From a virus, in the IMG/VR virus record IMGVR_UViG_3300042549_001262, positions 1 to 39,714 of that record: a stretch of DNA of 39,714 nucleotides. One strand, given 5' to 3'. Positions 22,237 through 28,781 of the stretch are shown piece after piece. A program made the translations under genes and the position numbers. Position 1 is the first letter of the stretch. Every line of letters starts with the position of its first letter. Under the pieces are notes generated by a model. It was not told the origin of the DNA. It did no database searches and saw nothing but the letters and a program-made list of their open reading frames with translations.

Positions 22237-22290
22237 GGGCTTATGCCCTTTGGTTGAAACCAATCTTACGCTTTTTTGGAACAATTACAA
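22237..22290 (-). promoter_or_regulatory. Phage promoter 1 with leader hairpin and TSS palindrome
   Basis: The minus strand has TTGTAA (22285-22290), a 16-base spacer and TAAGAT (22263-22268), within a conserved GGTGCTTGTAATTGTTCC block. At the likely start is a palindrome TTGGTTTCAACCAA (22250-22263), and the leader forms GGGC-ATAA-GCCC (22237-22248), followed by CACTAGAC and GGAGG. The same module occurs at 23511-23564 and, in altered form, at 28084-28137. Confidence 0.7.
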
Positions 22291-22324
22291 GCACCATTTG
22301 TGTCAATTATTTGTGTGTTTTGGG

Positions 22325-22513
22325 TCACTTTTTGCCCAGGCAACGGCGGCATAAAAGCGGGTGAAAAGCCGTCTGGAACGGGCTGACATGGATTGGGTCA
22401 GCCTGAGTGTCCATCAAGGCGTTGTGGCAGGTGGCCTGCCCTGTAATCCTGTCCACGGTATGCCATTTGCCGCCTCCTGGCGCTGGATAGAAGATGTAGG
22501 TGCGCTCACGCAT
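22325..22513 (-). CDS. 62-residue protein of unknown function
   Basis: The start at ATG 22513 (MRERTYIFYPAPGGGKWHTV) overlaps the stop of the zinc-ribbon gene by eight bases. A longer frame would lie wholly over that gene. It has a conserved-looking His and Cys content and ends LLCRRCLGKK, which could bind metal with QATCHN. The function is unknown. Confidence 0.6.
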   Translation of the reverse strand: MRERTYIFYPAPGGGKWHTVDRITGQATCHNALMDTQADPIHVSPFQTAFHPLLCRRCLGKK

Positions 22514-22646
22514 GGGCCAGGACTTCTTTCTTGCAATCGGCGCAAAGCAAGGCCCGCCAAAATTTAGCCTTACCTTCTGAGTCCTGGTATTTGCCCCAGG
22601 TGGCAGAAAGGTAGGCGTTGTTTCCGCATTGGTCACACATTTCCAT
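22506..22646 (-). CDS. 46-residue zinc-ribbon protein
   Basis: The sequence MEMCDQCGNNAYLSATWGKY, then FWRALLCADCKKEVLAHA, has CDQC and CADC about 30 residues apart, a classic zinc ribbon. The start at 22646 follows the upstream stop by two bases. This frame was preferred to the overlapping longer frame because of its Cys spacing and coupling. Confidence 0.65.
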   Translation of the reverse strand: MEMCDQCGNNAYLSATWGKYQDSEGKAKFWRALLCADCKKEVLAHA

Positions 22647-22648
22647 TA

Positions 22649-22816
22649 TTAGTTACCGTCTTTCTTAAATTCAAGGTAAAAACCTTTTTGATATTCGTTT
22701 TCAAATGTCCACATACCATCTGTTAAATCTTCATTTAATTTGTTAGCAAAATTCCAAGCGCCGCCTTGTGTTTTCCAATACTTTGTTTGTCCGTTCTTAT
22801 CTTTGTAAGTAATCAT
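22649..22816 (-). CDS. 55-residue protein of unknown function
   Basis: The sequence MITYKDKNGQTKYWKTQGGA, then WNFANKLNEDLTDGMWTFEN, suggests a small beta-rich fold with conserved Trp. It begins six bases after the upstream gene. The open frame, aromatic composition and operon position support it. Function is unknown. Confidence 0.6.
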   Translation of the reverse strand: MITYKDKNGQTKYWKTQGGAWNFANKLNEDLTDGMWTFENEYQKGFYLEFKKDGN

Positions 22817-22822
22817 TTTTAA

Positions 22823-23176
22823 TTACACGCCTTTCACTTTGTCATCATAAATATTTGTCTGACGGAATTCCGCAGGGATTTCTTTAATGCACTCTGAGCC
22901 AACTGGAAACCAGCCCATGTAACCACCGCATGTAGCGGCAATTTCAAGGTCTTGTGGGTGAACAACAACTGCTCCACCTTCTCCAACAATTACGCCTAGT
23001 GAGTTGCCTTGCTTTGATGTATCGCGGCCACAAAAAATGCAGTTTAGAAAACCAAGTAAATTCTTATCTGCTTTGGCTTGATACTTTGGACCAAACAAAT
23101 TGGTTGCTTCAAATGCGCGGTATGGTTCTTGTGTTCTGCTGTTAATTCCTACAACCCATTTTCCGTTGATAGCCAT
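22823..23176 (-). CDS. 117-residue protein of unknown function, possible metal site
   Basis: The protein (MAINGKWVVGINSRTQEPYR) contains LNCIFCGRDTSKQGNSLGVI, with a CIFC pair, and later AATCGGYMGWFPVGSECI. The Cys may bind zinc. It follows the 103-residue gene in the promoter-2 operon. No family is recognised. Confidence 0.65.
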   Translation of the reverse strand: MAINGKWVVGINSRTQEPYRAFEATNLFGPKYQAKADKNLLGFLNCIFCGRDTSKQGNSLGVIVGEGGAVVVHPQDLEIAATCGGYMGWFPVGSECIKEIPAEFRQTNIYDDKVKGV

Positions 23177-23178
23177 TA

Positions 23179-23490
23179 TTACTTACCTGCCTTTGCAATA
23201 GTCTTATACACACGCTTTACATTTTCGCGTTGTGCTTCTGTAATGTCAGTGCGGTGTAAATCTCTAAAAACAAGAGTGCTAATAACTGCGCGTTCATTTG
23301 CTGACACCCAGATTGTTGCATCTTGCATTAAATCAATAAGACGGTCCCAATTAGATATTTGCATTGGTGTTAAATTTTTATCATTTTTAATCAATGAATA
23401 AATTACGCGTTGAACATAAACGCGTGAATGAAAATCAAGTTCAAGAATTGTTAGTTCTGTGTTATCAACTATCTTTGATGCTGTGTTCAT
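23179..23490 (-). CDS. 103-residue helical protein, first gene of promoter-2 operon
   Basis: The start has GGAGGCAACA upstream. The protein (MNTASKIVDNTELTILELDF, then SNWDRLIDLMQDATIWVSAN) is helical and ends VKRVYKTIAKAGK. It directly follows the second promoter-hairpin module. Function is unknown. Confidence 0.65.
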   Translation of the reverse strand: MNTASKIVDNTELTILELDFHSRVYVQRVIYSLIKNDKNLTPMQISNWDRLIDLMQDATIWVSANERAVISTLVFRDLHRTDITEAQRENVKRVYKTIAKAGK

Positions 23491-23510
23491 TTGTTGCCTC
23501 CTGGTCTAGT

Positions 23511-23564
23511 GGGCCTGCGCCCTTTGGTTAGACCAAGTATTACGGATTTTTGGAACAAATACAA
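23511..23564 (-). promoter_or_regulatory. Phage promoter 2 with leader hairpin
   Basis: The minus strand has TTGTAT (23559-23564), a 16-base spacer and TAATAC (23537-23542) inside GGTCCTTGTATTTGTTCC. The leader forms GGGC-GCAG-GCCC (23511-23522) and then CACTAGACC and AGGAGG. A short palindrome TTGGT-CTA-ACCAA (23524-23536) covers the predicted start. Loop bases differ from promoter 1 while the stem is kept. Confidence 0.7.
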
Positions 23565-23607
23565 GGACCTTTTGTGTTAATTATTTATGTGTCCTTGGTC
23601 ACATGGT

Positions 23608-23997
23608 TTAGGTCAGGTTTTTGGGCAATCTGGCCCCTACGCTCACGCTTACGCCAGGCGTGTCCCCATAGGCCTTAGAAGCCGTTATACGGGTCACCTG
23701 AGCGTCATCACGGTAGGCAATGGCGGTCAGGGCATCTAAAACCCCACGCACCAATTTGTCCAAATCAGGAGGAACGGTTGGCTCCTGGCGGGTCACGGTC
23801 CTTGGGCGGGCAACCGTAAAATCCATTTCAATTTCTACTGGTTCAAGATGTGGTTTGGCTCCAGCCAGTTTTGCGGAAAGCGCTATTGCAGAACGCCATG
23901 CGGCTAGTGCAGAACCTTGTGAATGAATGACATGTCCGTTGATTACTTTCATAGAACCTTGCGGAACAGGTTGTCCATCTACATTGAAATTTATCAC
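23608..23997 (-). CDS. rusA: RusA-like Holliday junction resolvase
   Basis: This 129-residue protein is a RusA-family nuclease that cuts four-way DNA junctions formed in recombination and replication. It has the N-terminal VDGQPVPQGSMKVINGHVIH, the signature PPDLDKLVRGVLDALTAIAY, and RDDAQVTRITASKAYGD with the metal-binding Asp residues. It starts with GTG 23997, overlapping the previous stop (GTGA). It is the last gene of the recombination operon. Confidence 0.92.
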   Translation of the reverse strand: MINFNVDGQPVPQGSMKVINGHVIHSQGSALAAWRSAIALSAKLAGAKPHLEPVEIEMDFTVARPRTVTRQEPTVPPDLDKLVRGVLDALTAIAYRDDAQVTRITASKAYGDTPGVSVSVGARLPKNLT

Positions 23998-24185
23998 AAA
24001 GAAATTGTAACTAAACCTGTCACTATTTCAATATGAGGGTTACCAAATTGGTCAATAACATTTAAGTCATAAGTTCCAATTTTGTCTGGTCCATCAATGT
24101 ATTTAACAGTGTAAGTGTTGTTGTTAATTACAACATTGTCACCGCAAATAACACTTGATGCTGGTATTGAAGTTACAGTAGCCAT
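23994..24185 (-). CDS. 63-residue protein of unknown function
   Basis: The gene starts behind AAGGAGTAAGA. The sequence MATVTSIPASSVICGDNVVI, then NNNTYTVKYIDGPDKIGTYD, is a small beta protein. It overlaps rusA by four bases. A small AT-rich gap of 63 bases precedes it, which has repeated ATTAGT motifs and may hold a weak promoter. Confidence 0.65.
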   Translation of the reverse strand: MATVTSIPASSVICGDNVVINNNTYTVKYIDGPDKIGTYDLNVIDQFGNPHIEIVTGLVTISL

Positions 24186-24248
24186 TCTTACTCCTTACGG
24201 ATAATGATTACGGATTAGTGTAACTGTTATTAGTAATTGATGCGTAGG

Positions 24249-25061
24249 TCACATGTTCTTCAAAAGCACCCGTAATGTTTCTGGCATAGGCGCGGCGTTG
24301 CGGCGGGCTTCTTCATTTTCGCGCTTCCAGCGTTCTGTTTCTAAGCGCTCGCGTTCTGATTTCTCACGGGATAACCGTAATTCTTCTGCTTTCTTTTCTT
24401 CAGCCGTTTTTTCTCTTGCTGGTAAAGCGTCATCAAGCCACCTGTGAGCGTTTAACCAGGTAGAAGGGTGGGCTGTGTATGCAGGAACTCTGTTTGGGTC
24501 CGTAGCATAGGCCTGAGCGCCTTTAATGATTATCTCTGATGAAGTGTGTGACACCGCTTTTTCAAATGCTTTCATTGCGGCCTGCTTTGCAACCTTCAAA
24601 GGATAAATTTTCCAGAATTCATCAAACTGGTTTATATCTAAGTTCTTCTTAGATAGTTCTTCTAAAGAACCCTGATTATCCGACTTCGGTTTTCCAGGGT
24701 TCGGTTTTCCAGGGTTCGGTGAGCCTGCACTAACCGTAGTGGGATTTCCAGGGTTCGGCACTACATCTTGTGGTGTGTCAAAAACAAAGTTCTTAGTTTC
24801 AAAAGTTCCGTTAGGTAGGCGCTCAACAACAGTGCGTATGTAGCCGCAATCCCGTAATTCTTTTAACGCAGTCAAAATTGCATCACGGCCTTCTTTGCCT
24901 GAACGCGCCAATGAGTCACCTGATACGCGCCAATTATCAGGGCGTGAAAGTATCTCTAGGAGAACTCCACGCGCCCGATAACTTAGGCGGTTATCTCTTA
25001 TGACGGAATTTGAGATAACAGAAAAGTTACTTTCTAATCTTGGGCTTCTTATGATGCTCAT
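24249..25061 (-). CDS. Winged-helix replication initiator / replisome organiser
   Basis: This 270-residue protein starts behind AGGAGGCATAA. Residues 1-90 form a winged helix (SYRARGVLLEILSRPDNWRV, then LKELRDCGYIRTVVERLPNG), as in DnaD/replication protein O-type initiators. A linker with repeated NPGKP/NPGNP follows. The C-terminal part (FDEFWKIYPLKVAKQAAMKA, then PSTWLNAHRWLDDALP) is the DnaD-like domain seen in phage replication proteins that load the host helicase. It ends in a basic helical tail. Short repeats in the linker DNA may be the origin. It sits between WhiB-linked genes and rusA. Confidence 0.8.
   Translation of the reverse strand: MSIIRSPRLESNFSVISNSVIRDNRLSYRARGVLLEILSRPDNWRVSGDSLARSGKEGRDAILTALKELRDCGYIRTVVERLPNGTFETKNFVFDTPQDVVPNPGNPTTVSAGSPNPGKPNPGKPKSDNQGSLEELSKKNLDINQFDEFWKIYPLKVAKQAAMKAFEKAVSHTSSEIIIKGAQAYATDPNRVPAYTAHPSTWLNAHRWLDDALPAREKTAEEKKAEELRLSREKSERERLETERWKRENEEARRNAAPMPETLRVLLKNM
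24636..24758. other. Candidate replication origin: iterons and hairpins inside initiator gene
   Basis: Three copies of TTTCCAGGGTTCGG lie at 24690-24704, 24705-24719 and 24744-24758 (15-base units, two adjacent). Beside them are two perfect inverted repeats, ATCTAAG/CTTAGAT (24636-24654) and GTTCTT/AAGAAC (24656-24670). The cluster sits between the codes for the N- and C-terminal domains of the initiator, as the lambda origin sits within O. The protein repeat alone could explain part of it. Confidence 0.5.
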
Positions 25062-25520
25062 TTATGCCTCCTGATTAACAATTATATTTCTAAAATAATT
25101 TTGAAAGTCAGCAACATTAACAAAGATTACAAAATCTGTTTCATTTGTGTCTTTGCGTGTATGTATAACTGGCTCTAAATGCGCTAATGCTTTTGCGGGA
25201 ACCATCATAAGGCCATCTGTAAACCTAAAACAAATTCTGTTATAGGACTCAGGGTTATCTGTGTATGGTGGAGAAATAAGCATTTGCTGTAATTTATTGT
25301 AAGGAAAAATAGCGGGATATTTACTAGAACTGTTAAGCCATTTGATTTCCAAATCACCTATGTAATTTTCACGCCCGTTTTCATAAACGCGTTGAATGTG
25401 AAAATCAGTAAAATAAAATTTTGGCGTAGCGTATAACCTCCATGGCAAAATCTGGCAAAGATGAACAGCCATAATTTGTTCACGGCGGTTATCGCTATGA
25501 ACCTGTCTAATTGGCTCCAT
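25062..25520 (-). CDS. 152-residue protein of unknown function
   Basis: The start taken is ATG 25520 (MEPIRQVHSDNRREQIMAVH), overlapping the WhiB stop region. It is an alpha/beta protein with many aromatic residues (WRLYATPKFYFTDFHIQRVY). No motif links it to a known family. It lies between WhiB and the replication initiator. Confidence 0.7.
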   Translation of the reverse strand: MEPIRQVHSDNRREQIMAVHLCQILPWRLYATPKFYFTDFHIQRVYENGRENYIGDLEIKWLNSSSKYPAIFPYNKLQQMLISPPYTDNPESYNRICFRFTDGLMMVPAKALAHLEPVIHTRKDTNETDFVIFVNVADFQNYFRNIIVNQEA

Positions 25521-25851
25521 CAATGCACTCCCTAATTTCTACATAAGTTATTCCAAAATCTTTCATGCTCTTTAGAGCGCGTAAACGCTGATTGGGATAC
25601 TTGTAATAGTTCTGCATAGACACGCGTTCAACACCTGTCAGCCCACCCCATACGCCGTAATCCTCATATTGAAATGCGTATGTCAGGCAGTCTTTCCATA
25701 ACGGACATGCAGTGCAAATAGACCGTAATGAATTTATGTATTCATACTGCATAATAGAGCGTTCTTCTTCCACTGAATAAAACAAATCAGTAGGAATTCC
25801 AAGCGCTCTACATTCAGCCTGGTCCCAATCTATTTCGTCATACTTGGGCAA
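25507..25851 (-). CDS. whiB: WhiB-family iron-sulfur transcription regulator
   Basis: This 114-residue protein has the four Fe-S cysteines of WhiB: Cys14, Cys46, Cys49 and Cys55 (CRALG, then CTACPLWKDC). The G[VI]WGG turn follows at 66-70 (GVWGGLTGVER), then a basic C-terminus. It starts at TTG 25851, seven bases after AGGAG. WhiB proteins bind sigma-A and alter host transcription; phage copies are known in actinophages (for example TM4 WhiB acts on host septation and superinfection). Its presence is a strong sign of an actinobacterial host. Confidence 0.93.
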   Translation of the reverse strand: MPKYDEIDWDQAECRALGIPTDLFYSVEEERSIMQYEYINSLRSICTACPLWKDCLTYAFQYEDYGVWGGLTGVERVSMQNYYKYPNQRLRALKSMKDFGITYVEIRECIDGAN

Positions 25852-26498
25852 CCTATTTCTCCTGTCCTGTCAAAGTATGGGCAGTAGTCTGCACAAAATT
25901 TTGCAAACTTCTCTGGCGCTGGAGCAGGAGAATTGTTTTCAACAAGTTGCTTTATGTTTTCTAGCCACGCCAAACCTTCTTCAGCAAGTGCGCGGTCATA
26001 AGGTTCACGAAAAATTTTAATTTCTTCCATCTTGCCATCACGGGGAATTCCAACAAGAGAAACCTCTTTTACTTCATAGCCGTTTTTTTCTAAAAGCCAG
26101 CCATAAACATGTATTTGATAACGCTGTTGTTCTGACCCAAAATAACGCAGACCAGATTTTTTAATGCTTTTCCAGTCCACAACTAGGCCTTCATCTTTTA
26201 CAAACAGGTCACAATGGCCTTTCAAATCTCCATGCGACACTTCAATTTCAATCAGGTAATTGTCACCAAATGGGTCCTCACGCTTGATTGCTTCTTCCAT
26301 ACCAGCATGAATAAAAGTTCCAAGGATTGCCGCTAACTTCTCAGTTTCATTAACCTTTGGTGTGCGTTTTAAGTCATGCCATACACGGCGAGAACAACCG
26401 CCAATACTGCTAGGCCCAATTTCTACCTGCTGTGACCTGTCACGGGAACCGTCATAAGCCGTAAGCGATTTGGTTACTACGCTATGTAAGTCAATCAT
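25830..26498 (-). CDS. Cas4/RecB-like exonuclease
   Basis: This 222-residue PD-(D/E)XK nuclease has an N-terminal Cys (GGCSRRVWHDLK, residue 35), a His in GTFIHAGMEE (64), the core GHCDLF with Asp97, and VVDWKS (Asp108-Lys110). A Cys-rich end holds CADYCPYF and IGC. Those Cys would hold a 4Fe-4S cluster, as in Cas4. It would process DNA ends for recombination with the annealing protein upstream. No other cas gene is present. It overlaps neighbours by 4 and 22 bases. Confidence 0.88.
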   Translation of the reverse strand: MIDLHSVVTKSLTAYDGSRDRSQQVEIGPSSIGGCSRRVWHDLKRTPKVNETEKLAAILGTFIHAGMEEAIKREDPFGDNYLIEIEVSHGDLKGHCDLFVKDEGLVVDWKSIKKSGLRYFGSEQQRYQIHVYGWLLEKNGYEVKEVSLVGIPRDGKMEEIKIFREPYDRALAEEGLAWLENIKQLVENNSPAPAPEKFAKFCADYCPYFDRTGEIGCPSMTK

Positions 26499-26671
26499 TT
26501 TTTGCGGTTCTCCATAACTCTTTTAATCATTATTTCTTGTGTATTTACATATCTATCAAGCCGTTCCATTGCTTCTTTAGCAATTGCTTTGGCTTCTTTT
26601 TTCTTAAACCCAAAACGCTTGTTTAAGGTTTCAGCAAAAGTTTCTATGCGTTCTTCTATTGTGTGGCTCAT
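26495..26671 (-). CDS. 58-residue basic helical protein
   Basis: The sequence MSHTIEERIETFAETLNKRF, then GFKKKEAKAIAKEAMERLDR, ends in KRVMENRKK. It is a basic coiled or helical protein with possible nucleic-acid binding. Both ends overlap neighbours by four bases (ATGA). The function is unknown. Confidence 0.65.
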   Translation of the reverse strand: MSHTIEERIETFAETLNKRFGFKKKEAKAIAKEAMERLDRYVNTQEIMIKRVMENRKK

Positions 26672-26847
26672 AAATCATCTTCTGTCCATTGACCACTTAG
26701 GTCCTCTAGGTCCCTAAAGATGCTTTCCATTTGAACGCGGATTGCTTCCATGCGAGCCATAGCCGCTATTACACCAAACTTAAATCCAATGTGAAAACAA
26801 AGATAGCCAACAATGATGCCAATTACTAAAGCAAGAATAGTCATCAT
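26668..26847 (-). CDS. 59-residue single-pass membrane protein
   Basis: The sequence MMTILALVIGIIVGYLCFHI, then GFKFGVIAAMARMEAIRVQM, starts with a hydrophobic span and continues as a helix ending SGQWTEDDL. The ATG at 26847 overlaps the previous stop (ATGA). It is a small membrane protein of unknown function. Confidence 0.65.
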   Translation of the reverse strand: MMTILALVIGIIVGYLCFHIGFKFGVIAAMARMEAIRVQMESIFRDLEDLSGQWTEDDL

Positions 26848-27212
26848 GTTAAATCCATACTTGTTCGCACTGATGTGCCAATAGAGCGAGCAATTTCTAC
26901 TTGGGTCTTAATGCGGGAAGCATTAGCGCGAGCGGCTTTAACAATTGCCTCTGTAATACCAATGTGCATGTGTAATTGTTCATTATCAATTAATGCCAAA
27001 TCATCACGCTCTTGAACTGTGTAGTTTTTTCCATTTGGTGAAGATTTAGAAGCGTAGGTCATACGGCTTTTTGCCATAGAAATCTCATAATGAGATTTAG
27101 CCTGGTTGTAATCAATCTCAGCCTTGCTTAATTCTTCATGCGCTTCATCAATTTCTTTTGATAGCGCATAAAGGCGGGCCTCAATTTGTGCTGGTGTCAC
27201 TATCTGAGTCAT
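26844..27212 (-). CDS. 122-residue coiled-coil protein
   Basis: The gene starts at ATG 27212 behind GGAG. It overlaps its upstream neighbour by 32 bases, so a later start (GTG) is possible. The protein (IEARLYALSKEIDEAHEELS) is a long heptad-like helix to residue 70, followed by NYTVQERDDLALIDNEQLHM. It may be a small recombination or structural partner. No family is recognised. Confidence 0.65.
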   Translation of the reverse strand: MTQIVTPAQIEARLYALSKEIDEAHEELSKAEIDYNQAKSHYEISMAKSRMTYASKSSPNGKNYTVQERDDLALIDNEQLHMHIGITEAIVKAARANASRIKTQVEIARSIGTSVRTSMDLT

Positions 27213-27462
27213 CAGATGGCTCCTTCACAATTTGTAGGCCTTCATTTTCATGGCGGGCTTGTAACTTAATAAGCCCAGTTGCATCACTGGTTAAATTAAA
27301 TGGGTCTGCGGCAAACTGAAAACCTGCGCGGTCCATAGCCTCACCAAGAACTTCAGGAAAAATATCTAGTTCTTTAGCAACGGCTCTAATACCTAATGAG
27401 TTCATGTGAACCGCAACAACAAATCCTGCTGACGGTTGAAACTTGTTTTCTTTTTTACTCAT
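27181..27462 (-). CDS. 93-residue protein with possible HTH
   Basis: The start overlaps the preceding stop (TAATG). Its centre, NSLGIRAVAKELDIFPEVLG, looks like a helix-turn-helix, and the C-terminus is acidic (KEPSDDSDSDTSTN). It follows the annealing-protein gene and could be a recombination accessory. Function is inferred only weakly. Confidence 0.65.
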   Translation of the reverse strand: MSKKENKFQPSAGFVVAVHMNSLGIRAVAKELDIFPEVLGEAMDRAGFQFAADPFNLTSDATGLIKLQARHENEGLQIVKEPSDDSDSDTSTN

Positions 27463-28061
27463 TAGTTGTTTTCCTTTGCATCTAGTATGGATTTGCGTGT
27501 GTTAATTGCATCTTTCAATGTGCCTTCAGGTGTAGCCGCATCTAACAAATCAACATTTGTTTGCCAGATGGTGCGTAGTTGTTCAACATCATCACACACT
27601 GATACAGCAGTAATTGTTGCAACAGCCATATTTATTTCTTCATTAGTATAAACGCGGGCTACCGTAATCTTTTTCTCTATTGGCGCGGTAGTAGCCGTTT
27701 GACGGTTGCGAACTTCTTCAGAAGATGCAATGCCTTTCTTTGTATCTACTGCAAGCGCCGCCACCATTGCGCGACCCCATGCGGCTGTTTCCGCATTTTG
27801 TAATTCTGAGTCACGGGTAAAATTGGTTGGTCCTGGAATTGGTTCCCAGGCATAACCAACACCAGGCAGTTTGTCATCTGGTGTGCGATACGCCGCCGCG
27901 CTATAAACCATAAAACATTTAATTTTTCCATCAGGCATTTCTACTCTTTCAATATAAGGTTCTTTCCAAGGTTGAAAACCGCCTGTTGGATATTTTTCAC
28001 GGAATTCAACAATGCGGGTTGCCACATCAATGTAATCCAATGGTCCTTTGTAACTTGCCAT
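27462..28061 (-). CDS. Putative single-strand annealing (recombination) protein
   Basis: This 199-residue protein starts behind TGGAGGAA. The core has CFMVYSAAAYRTPDDKLPGV and ELQNAETAAWGRAMVALAV-like sequence, a pattern seen in phage proteins placed with Cas4/RecB nucleases and related to Erf/Rad52-type annealing proteins. A charged C-terminal half (VYTNEEINMAVATITAVSVC) is helical. It is the first gene of the recombination operon, behind promoter 3. It would anneal single strands in partnership with the nuclease and SSB. The family call is tentative, made from motif and context. Confidence 0.6.
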   Translation of the reverse strand: MASYKGPLDYIDVATRIVEFREKYPTGGFQPWKEPYIERVEMPDGKIKCFMVYSAAAYRTPDDKLPGVGYAWEPIPGPTNFTRDSELQNAETAAWGRAMVAALAVDTKKGIASSEEVRNRQTATTAPIEKKITVARVYTNEEINMAVATITAVSVCDDVEQLRTIWQTNVDLLDAATPEGTLKDAINTRKSILDAKENN

Positions 28062-28083
28062 AATCTATTCCTCCATTTGTAGT

Positions 28084-28137
28084 GAGCCTGTGGCTCTGGT
28101 TAAGGCGTAATGTATAGACCCCTACTGACAAATACAA
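28084..28137 (-). promoter_or_regulatory. Phage promoter 3 with leader hairpin, divergent region
   Basis: The minus strand has TTGTAT (28132-28137) in GGTGCTTGTATTTGT, then TATACA (28111-28116) at a 15-base spacing. The leader forms GAGCC-ACA-GGCTC (28084-28096) after AACCA and before CACTAC and GGAGG. Relative to promoters 1 and 2 the stem bases differ but pair, which suggests a conserved structure. It faces away from the plus-strand Ntn-hydrolase gene. Confidence 0.6.
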
Positions 28138-28193
28138 GCACCTGCAAAAAACGGCGTGGCGTGAGAAGATTTACACCTATTTAGGGAGGCCCA

Positions 28194-28781
28194 ATGACCA
28201 CACTTGCCGCGTTCCAGGGCAACGGGTTTGCCATTATTGGCGCTGACTCACGGGCTACAGATGACAATGGAAGCCACATCATTCTTTCTAATCCAAAAGT
28301 GTCTTGGGACAATGCAGGTGATTACATCTTTGCAATTACTGGCGCTACCCGTGGCGGCAATCTTATTCAGCAAGGTTGGGTTCCACCCGCGCCACCTGAA
28401 TTTACTTCTATTCAAAAGTTAGATGAGTTTATGACCCAGGGTTTTATTCCTGAATTGCGTGACCATTTTATTGACTCTGGTTTTGACTCTAAATGGGAAG
28501 GTGAAGCGGCTTGGACCGACTCAGCATTTTTAGTTGCAGTGCAAGGAGTTATCTACCCAATAAATATTGATTACGGTTGGGATAGAGATATACGCGGAAC
28601 CTATGTTTTTGGTAGCGGTGGAGATATTTCATTGGGCGTAATGGTTGCGTTGGGAATTGATAAATGCAAAGACAATCCTAAAGAAGCAAGAAAGATTGTT
28701 AAAAGAGCAGTTGAAATTGCTTGCCAATGGAACGCTTTTTGTGCGCCGCCAGTGGTAATTGAAATTCAATATGTGGACTAA
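28194..28781 (+). CDS. 20S proteasome beta-like Ntn hydrolase
   Basis: This 195-residue protein is the only plus-strand gene. It starts at ATG 28194 behind AGGGAGG. After Met removal it begins TTLAAFQGNGFAIIGADSRA, matching the proteasome beta start: Thr1 nucleophile, Asp17 (GADSRAT) and a Lys near 33 in SNPKVSW. A GSGGDISLGVM segment fits the GSG near Ser129. The C-terminal NAFC seems to replace the usual Asp166-x-x-Ser169, so activity is uncertain. It is shorter than actinobacterial PrcB and lacks a propeptide. No alpha subunit or ATPase is encoded. It may be self-assembling like HslV/Anbu, a host-proteasome interactor, or a protease for phage or host proteins. It is convergent with the phosphoesterase gene (4-base overlap). 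Confidence 0.8.
   Translation: MTTLAAFQGNGFAIIGADSRATDDNGSHIILSNPKVSWDNAGDYIFAITGATRGGNLIQQGWVPPAPPEFTSIQKLDEFMTQGFIPELRDHFIDSGFDSKWEGEAAWTDSAFLVAVQGVIYPINIDYGWDRDIRGTYVFGSGGDISLGVMVALGIDKCKDNPKEARKIVKRAVEIACQWNAFCAPPVVIEIQYVD

Noticed and set aside
22325-22636. A 103-residue gene starting at 22636
   Set aside because: Its first 41 codons overlap a better frame with two Cys pairs (22506-22646). The start at 22513 gives a coupled eight-base overlap like those elsewhere in the operon.
25830-26498. Cas4-like gene as part of a CRISPR system
   Set aside because: No repeat-spacer array and no other cas gene is visible. Such nucleases are common in phage recombination modules.
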